NCBI GenBank assembly: GCA_937928475.1
Contig: CALFVE010000331.1
Location: forward strand, 1-11,454
DNA: 11,454 nucleotides
From: an uncultured bacterium
GTDB lineage: Bacteria; Armatimonadota; Zipacnadia; Zipacnadales; Zipacnadaceae
Direction of reading: 5' to 3'
The position numbers and the translations under genes were made by a program. This document shows, one piece after another, positions 6,278 through 11,454 of this stretch (position 1 is its first letter; every line of letters begins with the position of its first letter). The notes below the pieces were generated by a model that was not told the origin of the DNA, did no database searches, and worked only from the letters and a program-made list of their open reading frames with translations.

Positions 6278-7150
6278 TCAGGGACGGAATGTCTCCGGCA
6301 AGAGGCGAAAGAAGTTCTCCGCCATTCGGTCCTCGCCGAACAAGTCCCGGAAGGCTTGTTTCATGCACTCCATCTGAAATCCGTAGTGGCTAGCCGGGAC
6401 AACCGTCGGGTCTTGCAGGCAGGCGCTCTCGTCTTCGTCTGGCTTCCAGAAATGAGGGAAGTCGGTACCGATGAACAGTTTGTCCACCAGGGCCGCGTGC
6501 TCTTGCGCTGAGAGTTCCCCCACCACTTGCTTGAAGGCCTCAAACCGCGCCATTGGGTGCGGCGCCCGCCAGGGGTAGTCCATGCCAAACTTGGTGACAT
6601 CGCCGTAGAGGTTGGGGGTCTCCAGGATGAAGCGGATGTTCATGCGCCACAGGTGCTCCAGCATCGGGGCGAACACTTCGGCTTGGTATTGGGTAATGAA
6701 CCGCTCCTGGGTGTAGACTCCCATGTGTCCGGCGATGACGATCGTATCAGGGTAGTCGCGACATAGTTGCGCCAGCATGGGGACCGAGGAGGGATTGGGG
6801 TCGTCGCCGTCAGTGTGGAAGAGGAGCGGGCGGTGCTCCCGCGCCGCTCGCGCGCAGATGTACGCTAGGTCTTCTTTGGTGGCATAGACAGGCCGACTGC
6901 CCCGCGGCGGGGTCTGCCGGAGGTGCAACTTGTACCCGGCTACGTCGGCGTCGAGAAAGGGGTCATCCTTGCTCAGGTCCAGCCAGTGAAAGGGTATGCC
7001 CTTGGCCCCGGCTTCGTCGAGCCGCGGTATCATGGCCAGGTCGGCGTCGCGCATTATGGCCACGTAGTGAGTGACGCCGGTGATCTGCAGGTTCGCTTGC
7101 CACTTTTCGATGGTGTCCCGATAGGTGTGAGTGTGGGCGTCAAGCCGCAT
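6278..7150 (-). CDS. Amidohydrolase-family metal-dependent hydrolase (PF04909-type)
   Basis: This 290-residue protein shows the metal-site pattern of the amidohydrolase superfamily TIM barrel: DAHTH (His6, His8), His112 in LLFHTDG, His142 in IAGHMG and Asp230 in IGTDFPHF. Lys74 in YKLHL lies in the right area for another active-site residue. It lacks the features of NagA (N-acetylglucosamine-6-phosphate deacetylase) and fits the amidohydrolase_2 group, which includes TIM-barrel lactonases, decarboxylases and hydrolases, so the substrate is unknown. It has no signal peptide and is cytoplasmic. The start is fixed by AGGAGGG 6 nt before the ATG. It converges on SIS paralogue 2 with a 31-nt gap and diverges from the GH42-like gene. 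That context suggests sugar-lactone or sugar-derivative turnover, but only as inference. Confidence 0.85.
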   Translation of the reverse strand: MRLDAHTHTYRDTIEKWQANLQITGVTHYVAIMRDADLAMIPRLDEAGAKGIPFHWLDLSKDDPFLDADVAGYKLHLRQTPPRGSRPVYATKEDLAYICARAAREHRPLLFHTDGDDPNPSSVPMLAQLCRDYPDTIVIAGHMGVYTQERFITQYQAEVFAPMLEHLWRMNIRFILETPNLYGDVTKFGMDYPWRAPHPMARFEAFKQVVGELSAQEHAALVDKLFIGTDFPHFWKPDEDESACLQDPTVVPASHYGFQMECMKQAFRDLFGEDRMAENFFRLLPETFRP

Positions 7151-7156
7151 GGCTGG

Positions 7157-7163
7157 CCCTCCT
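7157..7163 (-). promoter_or_regulatory. Strong Shine-Dalgarno for the amidohydrolase
   Basis: Read on the minus strand, AGGAGGG lies 6 nt before the ATG at 7150. It decides the start and shows that the gene is translated from its own site. Confidence 0.8.
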
Positions 7164-7453
7164 GGGCAACCCTGATTGCCTTCGCTGCTTTATTCAATAG
7201 GTCGCCGAGCCGGACATTGCTCCCCCCAGCAACGACCTTGCTCCGAGGCGGCCCCATCCACCGCCCCATCCGCTGTAGACCCGCGACCGGACCAGGCGCC
7301 TTTGGCTGGTGACCTGCCGTCGTTGAGTTTGCTTACCCGACGCGGCGGCGGAGCCATTCGTTGGGTATCCGTTAGCTTCCTGCGCCACAGTGCCTCGACA
7401 GCGGGGAAAGTCTGTCGGGCGTGCAGGAAAAGAAGGTCTGTAGTCCGAAGGAA

Positions 7454-7546
7454 GGTGGCTGCACCAACGCAAGGTTCTCCCCCGACGCATGGGTGCGCGA
7501 AGAGCACGTGCTCGCGCAAGTCTTGCCGTGCGGGCAGGGAGCCACC
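7454..7546 (+). promoter_or_regulatory. Possible structured mRNA leader or operator before the GH42-like gene
   Basis: Several paired segments nest here. GGTGGCT (7454-7460) pairs with AGCCACC (7540-7546) as a closing helix. GCACC (7461-7465) pairs with GGTGC (7492-7496). GCGA (7497-7500) pairs with TCGC (7512-7515). TCTTGCC (7521-7527) pairs with GGCAGGG (7533-7539), using two G-T wobbles. The first helix abuts the second, and the last abuts the closing arm, giving a compact multibranch shape that ends 11 nt before the GAGGAG ribosome binding site. GAGCACGTGCTC (7502-7513) is also a perfect 12-bp DNA palindrome and could instead bind a dimeric repressor. It matches no riboswitch class I know, and GC-rich DNA makes chance pairing common. 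Confidence 0.3.
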
Positions 7547-7557
7547 GAATCTGTTCC

Positions 7558-7563
7558 GAGGAG
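7558..7563 (+). promoter_or_regulatory. Shine-Dalgarno that decides the GH42-like start
   Basis: GAGGAG lies 7 nt before the ATG at 7571. It favours this start over the in-frame upstream codon at 7421. Confidence 0.75.
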
Positions 7564-7570
7564 TCCGAGC

Positions 7571-9898
7571 ATGTCTCATTCGTCCCGCCCCGAAGCCCGT
7601 CTCGTGATACAAAACGGACGTCCCGTAATCCTATTCAATGGCAAGCCTCTCTCGCAAGCGATGTACAGCGACCCCATCGTGTACATTGACCCCCTCCCAC
7701 ATTCCACTCCGAAGCAGTGGTTAGAGCGTTGCCGGGAGTTCCGCGACAGCGGCGTGCACATCTACAGCCTGCAGATCGCCCACTGGGTGGACCACGACTT
7801 CACCACCAGTCGCTTCTGGAAAGATGACGGGGTCTACCCTGACTGTTCGCCCGACGACGAGCCGTTCTGCGTGGACAAGCAGGCGGCGGCCCTGCTGGAG
7901 ATGGACCCCGAGGCAGTCTTCTTTGTACGCTTCGGCGACCAGATTCCGGGCAAGTGGTTTGCGGCGAACCCCGACGAGACGCAGACCAGTTACTCTGGGG
8001 CGAGACGCCAGTTCCACAGCCCGCAGCCCTCCCTCGCCTCGGAGAAGGGGCTGCGAGATGTTTGCACCTTTCTCCGGCGGGTGCTAGAGTACTGCGAGGC
8101 CCAGCCCTGGTCGGACCGGGTGTGGGGCTATATGTACTACCCGCGCGGCGAAGGCATCACCAACTTGAACGTGTCCGGGATCATGTTCGATGTCTCCCCG
8201 GCGATGCAGGCGGCCTTCCGCAAGTGGGTGCGGGAGCACTATGACAGCGAAGAGGCTCTTCGCCAGGCCTGGGGGGATCCGGAGGTCACCTTCGACACGG
8301 TGCGGGTGCCCACTGACCCCGAGTGGCGGGCGGCCATCGGCGAAGTGCACTTTGCTCGGGAGGGGGAGAAGGTCAAGGACTTCGAAGGCGCCCACCTCAA
8401 GATTCATCACTGGACCGAAGGCAATCAACTGCGCCGCTACCGAGATTACTGGAGGCTGCAGCGGGAGTTGTTCCTCCGCTGGCACCGGACGCTTATTCGG
8501 GTGGCCGCCGAGACCGTGGCGAAGCGGCCGGTCATCTTCGGCATTGACATGTGCAAGCAGCCGATGTTCGGCTGGCAGCATAACCTATCCTTCGGTGGTT
8601 ACGGTCCGGGCGCCGAGTTCTTAGATATGTTCGTGGGTACCGGCAGCATTGACGTGGCGGAACTGCTCGACGAGCCGGGTCTGCACATGCTCTGCACGCC
8701 CGCCGACTACACCGCGCGCAGCGTCGGCTATGGCTGGGAGCCGGAAGGCATTGCCGACTCGCTCCACCTGCGCGGCAAGGCCATCCTCACCGAGAACGAC
8801 GCCCGCACCTTCGCCCCGGGCGAGGACCGCACCTTGGGTGCCTTCCGCGACCCGGCCGAGGTGCGGGCGGGCCTGCTGCGCAATGCGGCCTGGTCACTTA
8901 CGCGAGGGCACTTTGATTACTGGATGATCGCCGGCGGCCAGTACTTCCACCACCCGGAGGTGCACAAGCACGGCATTCAGGTAGTGACGCCGATTCTCAA
9001 TGCGGCGCCGCGCTGGCCGCACGTGGAGACCGAGCATGCGCTGGCCATGATCATTGACGACACCGCCCCCTGGTGCGAAAACGGCACCAGCGGCTTTGAA
9101 AATCTGGCCGTGCTCTGGCAGCGGGTGATCGGGCTGGCTCATTGCGGGATTCCCTATCGCATCTATCTGTTCTCGGATCTTCTCCGGGAGAACATGCCGG
9201 ACTATCGGGCCTACCTGTTTCCCAACCCGTTCTTGCTCAACGAGGAACGGATGGATGTCCTGCAGCGCAAAATCTTCCGGGACGGACGGCTGGCGATCTT
9301 TGGCCCTGCCACCGGGATCACCGACGGCGAGCGCCTGTCTGCGGAAGGAGCGAGCCGAGTACTGGGCGTCGAAATGGAGATGTTCGGTCAACACGCGCCA
9401 CGCCGCGTCATTCTGCAAGGCTCGCACCCCATCGTGCGGGCGCTGCCGGCGGGGATGGTCTACGGCGACAGCCAGCACTACGGGCCGATCCTAGCTCCCG
9501 CCAAGGGCGCCCTGGAAGCGGCGGGGGCGGAGCATCTAGGCATGGCCACGACCTACTGGGGGGTCAACCGGCCGGGGCTGTTCGTGCGCGATGCGGGCAC
9601 CCACCGGGTGGCCTGGAGCATCGCCACTCCGCTGCCGGGGAACCTCCTACGCGAACTGGCCCGCCTGGGCGGGTGTCATGTCTGGTGCGAGGAAGACGAC
9701 GTGGTGCTAGCCAGCGAGACGGTGGCGGCGCTGCACTCGGTGAAAGCGGGACCGCGCACCTTGCGATTGCCTACCCCGCGACCTGTCTGGGACCTGCTTA
9801 CAGGTGAGAAACTCGGCGAGTCGCTGGCCGAAATAGAGATGGAAATCCACCCACCAGAGACCCGACTGTTCTACTTCGGCGAAGCTTCTCCGTATTGA
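7571..9898 (+). CDS. GH42-like glycoside hydrolase with beta-galactosidase trimerisation-type domain
   Basis: The 775-residue protein has no signal peptide, so it is likely cytoplasmic and acts on imported sugars. Residues 20 to about 460 resemble a clan GH-A TIM barrel as in family 42 and its relatives; EEALRQAWGDPEVTFDTVRVP (227-247) is typical of this group. The likely acid/base Glu is 194 (YYPRGEG), and the likely nucleophile Glu is 408 in AILTENDARTF. Both are inferred from position and surrounding motif. Residues 487-640 (ALAMIIDDTAPW... LFPNPFLLNEE... RLAIFGPATGI) resemble the Rossmann-like trimerisation domain of GH42 beta-galactosidases. A C-terminal beta domain follows (about 670-775). 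Classical GH42 enzymes have a clear N-E pair and metal-site cysteines, which I do not see, so the substrate may not be a beta-galactoside. It is transcribed divergently from the amidohydrolase and followed by secreted CBM-type proteins. Confidence 0.75.
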   Translation: MSHSSRPEARLVIQNGRPVILFNGKPLSQAMYSDPIVYIDPLPHSTPKQWLERCREFRDSGVHIYSLQIAHWVDHDFTTSRFWKDDGVYPDCSPDDEPFCVDKQAAALLEMDPEAVFFVRFGDQIPGKWFAANPDETQTSYSGARRQFHSPQPSLASEKGLRDVCTFLRRVLEYCEAQPWSDRVWGYMYYPRGEGITNLNVSGIMFDVSPAMQAAFRKWVREHYDSEEALRQAWGDPEVTFDTVRVPTDPEWRAAIGEVHFAREGEKVKDFEGAHLKIHHWTEGNQLRRYRDYWRLQRELFLRWHRTLIRVAAETVAKRPVIFGIDMCKQPMFGWQHNLSFGGYGPGAEFLDMFVGTGSIDVAELLDEPGLHMLCTPADYTARSVGYGWEPEGIADSLHLRGKAILTENDARTFAPGEDRTLGAFRDPAEVRAGLLRNAAWSLTRGHFDYWMIAGGQYFHHPEVHKHGIQVVTPILNAAPRWPHVETEHALAMIIDDTAPWCENGTSGFENLAVLWQRVIGLAHCGIPYRIYLFSDLLRENMPDYRAYLFPNPFLLNEERMDVLQRKIFRDGRLAIFGPATGITDGERLSAEGASRVLGVEMEMFGQHAPRRVILQGSHPIVRALPAGMVYGDSQHYGPILAPAKGALEAAGAEHLGMATTYWGVNRPGLFVRDAGTHRVAWSIATPLPGNLLRELARLGGCHVWCEEDDVVLASETVAALHSVKAGPRTLRLPTPRPVWDLLTGEKLGESLAEIEMEIHPPETRLFYFGEASPY

Positions 9899-9986
9899 CA
9901 TATTGACAAGGTCCAGCAGACTTCTGCGGGAGGCAAGCAACGGCCCGGGGGCCCAGGGAGGGCAGAATAGGTCTTTCCTCTGTCAA

Positions 9987-10000
9987 CCACCCCTGGGTGG
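9987..10000. repeat. Short perfect inverted repeat between the glycosidase and the CBM protein
   Basis: CCACCC-CT-GGGTGG is a 6-bp perfect inverted repeat with a 2-nt centre, 68 nt before the CBM gene start. A regulator-binding site is possible; the loop is too small for a stable RNA hairpin. The surrounding 169-nt gap (9899-10067) holds no other clear signal. A tandem TATTGACA pair crosses the GH stop codon (9893-9908). Confidence 0.25.
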
Positions 10001-10056
10001 GCCTTCGCGAGGTGCGGGCCTGGGCTAGGCCGGCCGCATGGAAAGTAGCCTGTGCC

Positions 10057-10062
10057 GGAGGG
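10057..10062 (+). promoter_or_regulatory. Shine-Dalgarno that selects the second ATG of the CBM protein
   Basis: GGAGGG lies 5 nt before the ATG at 10068 but only 2 nt before the ATG at 10065, and it lies inside the longer frame from 10038. It supports 10068 as the start and gives a clean signal peptide. Confidence 0.7.
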
Positions 10063-10067
10063 CAATG

Positions 10068-11129
10068 ATGAAAAGACTGCGACGCTTGTGCGTGGCTTTG
10101 ATGACCGCATTTGTGGCGGGGACGCCGACCTGGGCGCAGTTCGGGCCCAACCTGCTGGCGGAGGGCGACTTCGAAGCCGGCCTCCAGGGTTGGCAGGCAG
10201 CGGTGAGCGGCGCGCAGGCAGCCGCGGCCGGACTGACCGTGGACGACGGGCAGGCCAAGGTCGGCGCGCGGTCGCTCAAGTTCACCGTGCCCAAGGAGGG
10301 CGGGGTGAGCGCCACCAGCCCGGTGGCGCCGGTGGAGGGTGGCAAGGTCTACCTGTACAGTTTCTGGTTCTGCTCCGAGGGCTTCAGCAAGACGGGGCTG
10401 TTCGCGGGCTGCAACGCGCAGTACAGTCTCACCTGGCTCAATGCTGAGGGTAAAGTCGTGGGCTCCGTTGGGGTGGGGCTCTCGTACGGGGAGGTCCCCG
10501 CGTGGCGATTCATGGCCCGCACCGTCCGCGCCCCGGCGGAAGCCACCGGGATGAGGGCCAACTACGCCGTCACGGTCAACGCGGAAGGCATACCTTCCCG
10601 CCTCTGGCTGGACCGGGTGCAACTGCGAGCGCTGTCGGGAGCGCCTGCCCCGGGCGGGAAAGTGTGGGTCTTCCGGGCGGCCGATGGCTTCTATGATCAG
10701 GGAGCCTTCCGCCGAGTGGCCGACGACGACACCGGCAGCGGCTTTGCCGTCATCGGCGCTACTCGCTTTCAGAACAAGCCCTCGTACCTCTCCGGCGGCA
10801 TGTACACTAGGGCGCTGCCGGCCGGGCAGTTCCAGGTCACCTACCGGGTCAAAGCGGCCGAAATTGCGACGGAAACCGAGCCTCTGCTCTCCTGGGACAT
10901 CAACACCGACCTGATTGGCCACCTGGCAGCGGGGAACATCCTGACCACCGACTTCCGGCAGCCGGGCGCCTACCAGGACTTCACCTTCGACTTTGTCAAG
11001 CCCCCCAATGTGCGGTGGGTGGACTTCCGCGCCTTCTGGCAGGGAGGCGTGACGACCTGGATTGACACCATCACGGTGCGGGAAGTGAGGCTCTTTACCG
11101 ATGCCGACAACCAGGCGCTGATGGACTAG
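10068..11129 (+). CDS. Secreted protein with CBM4/9-like N-terminal domain
   Basis: The 353-residue product begins with a signal peptide, MKRLRRLCVALMTAFVAG, cut near TWA-Q (residue 23). Residues 27-205 resemble a CBM4/9-type carbohydrate-binding jelly roll: NLLAEGDFEAGLQGWQ opens like the family's 'N.l.NG.FE.gl.gW', then GARSLKFTV, and YLYSFWF on a central strand. LWLDRVQLR near 186-194 closes the domain in the usual way ('.w.DdV.l'). Residues about 210-353 form a second beta-sandwich module (VWVFRAADGFYDQG to WIDTITVREVRLF), with the same style of closing strand. There is no catalytic motif, so it probably binds polysaccharide or serves in the cell envelope. It is followed after 49 nt by another secreted protein, probably in one transcript. 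Family placement of the first domain is fair; ligand unknown. Confidence 0.78.
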   Translation: MKRLRRLCVALMTAFVAGTPTWAQFGPNLLAEGDFEAGLQGWQAAVSGAQAAAAGLTVDDGQAKVGARSLKFTVPKEGGVSATSPVAPVEGGKVYLYSFWFCSEGFSKTGLFAGCNAQYSLTWLNAEGKVVGSVGVGLSYGEVPAWRFMARTVRAPAEATGMRANYAVTVNAEGIPSRLWLDRVQLRALSGAPAPGGKVWVFRAADGFYDQGAFRRVADDDTGSGFAVIGATRFQNKPSYLSGGMYTRALPAGQFQVTYRVKAAEIATETEPLLSWDINTDLIGHLAAGNILTTDFRQPGAYQDFTFDFVKPPNVRWVDFRAFWQGGVTTWIDTITVREVRLFTDADNQALMD

Positions 11130-11178
11130 ACGCAGCGCACAGACTAGGGCAAAGTTCCAGGCAAAGAGGGCGATCGTC

Positions 11179-11454
11179 GTGAGAATAATCGTGCCCCACA
11201 TATCCGTGGTCGTATTGGCGGCGGCTGCCTCTCTCCCCGGGCCGGCCTGGGCCGGGTACGCGGCGGACATCGGGCAGGAGATCGCCCAGGCGGAGGGCTG
11301 GCCAGAGCAGATCGAGGTCAAGCACCTCGACAAAGTGACCAAGGATCTGTACCTGGCAACTGCGGACCTCTTTTTCCAGGGCGTGAAGTCGAATGCGCAG
11401 TACTGGGTCAAGCAAGCCAAGCCCTACCCGAACATGGGTTTCCATGTGGGCAAC
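11179..11454 (+). CDS. Secreted protein of unknown function, partial (runs off the window)
   Basis: An open frame of 92 codons starts at GTG 11179 and continues to the last base without a stop. AAAGAGGG (11163-11170) lies 8 nt upstream. The first ~26 residues are a signal peptide (VRIIVPHISVVVLAAAAS then LPGPAWA-GY). The mature part begins GYAADIGQEIAQAEGWPEQI and includes HLDKVTKDLYLATADLFFQG, largely helical and charged. I do not recognise the family. It follows the CBM protein by 49 nt on the same strand and is likely co-expressed with it. A long minus-strand open frame covers the same DNA but is not protein-like. Confidence 0.65.
   Translation, partial: MRIIVPHISVVVLAAAASLPGPAWAGYAADIGQEIAQAEGWPEQIEVKHLDKVTKDLYLATADLFFQGVKSNAQYWVKQAKPYPNMGFHVGN

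Larger units (their letters stand above)
7151..7570. other. 420-bp divergent intergenic region
   Basis: It separates the minus-strand amidohydrolase from the plus-strand GH42-like gene and should hold both promoters. I find no -35/-10 pair with acceptable spacing on either strand. The frame of the downstream gene is open back to 7421, but this extension has no family similarity and the strong ribosome binding site at 7558 argues against it. The right half (7454-7546) has unusual pairing potential and is listed separately. The left half (7171-7440) shows nothing I can name. Confidence 0.6.

Noticed and set aside
7400..7570. Possible RNase P RNA, suggested by GGGGAAAGTCTGTCGGGCG
   Set aside because: Only the first few bases resemble the conserved start. 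The other universally conserved segments and the expected length are missing.
9895..9908. Two TTGACA boxes in a tandem TATTGACA repeat at the end of the glycosidase gene, as a promoter for the CBM gene
   Set aside because: No TATAAT-like hexamer occurs 16-18 bp downstream of either box. The repeat also overlaps the stop codon, so it is probably chance.
9985..10008. A third copy of the 29-bp repeat (shared GGGTGGGCC)
   Set aside because: Only about 9 contiguous bases match, and the hairpin and left half differ. This is within chance for such GC-rich DNA.
9798..11420. A 540-codon open frame on the minus strand
   Set aside because: It lies antisense to the end of the glycosidase, the CBM protein and the start of the last gene. 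Its text is rich in Arg, His, Pro and Gly with no domain signature, while the plus-strand frames have signal peptides, ribosome binding sites and domain motifs. Long antisense frames are common in GC-rich DNA.

Overview
The window is GC-rich and densely coded. It holds secreted proteins with signal peptides and carbohydrate-binding-type beta-sandwich domains, a cytoplasmic GH42-like glycosidase, and a sugar kinase with two phosphosugar-binding (SIS) proteins. This mix suggests an uncultured polysaccharide- or glycoside-using bacterium of the Armatimonadota/Planctomycetota/Chloroflexota kind. That placement is an inference from gene content and style. No rRNA, tRNA, cas gene, transposase or integrase is visible.

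Left part (1-2268): a secreted-protein gene starts at 89 with a strong ribosome binding site, but its sensible protein ends near 673. There it runs directly, out of frame, into the signal peptide of a second secreted protein (start 675) that has no ribosome binding site of its own. That second gene carries a CBM9-like domain and is broken in the middle by a striking structure: two identical 29-bp repeats (1409-1437 and 1470-1498) around a unique 32-bp spacer. The unit is 61 bp, the size of a type I-E CRISPR repeat-spacer unit. Removing exactly one unit restores a single 510-residue reading frame. This is the most interesting signal in the window.

Middle (2269-6246): a 9-bp inverted repeat follows the broken gene. 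Next comes a thioredoxin-reductase-like flavoprotein that keeps FAD binding and a CxxC pair but has lost both usual NADPH-binding motifs. After a 299-bp gap with a plausible sigma70-type promoter comes a likely operon: a BadF/BadG-type (N-acetylglucosamine-kinase-like) sugar kinase and two tandem SIS-domain paralogues, which probably phosphorylate and then bind or convert amino sugars or related sugars. A purine-rich repeat lies between the two SIS genes.

Right part (6247-11454): a PF04909-type amidohydrolase on the minus strand converges on the SIS genes. A 420-bp divergent region follows, with a possibly structured leader, and then a 775-residue GH42-like protein. Two secreted-protein genes follow on the plus strand: one with a CBM4/9-like domain, and one cut by the window end. 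Together the genes look like an accessory carbohydrate-use locus with secreted binding proteins, a glycosidase, and kinase/isomerase-type steps inside the cell.
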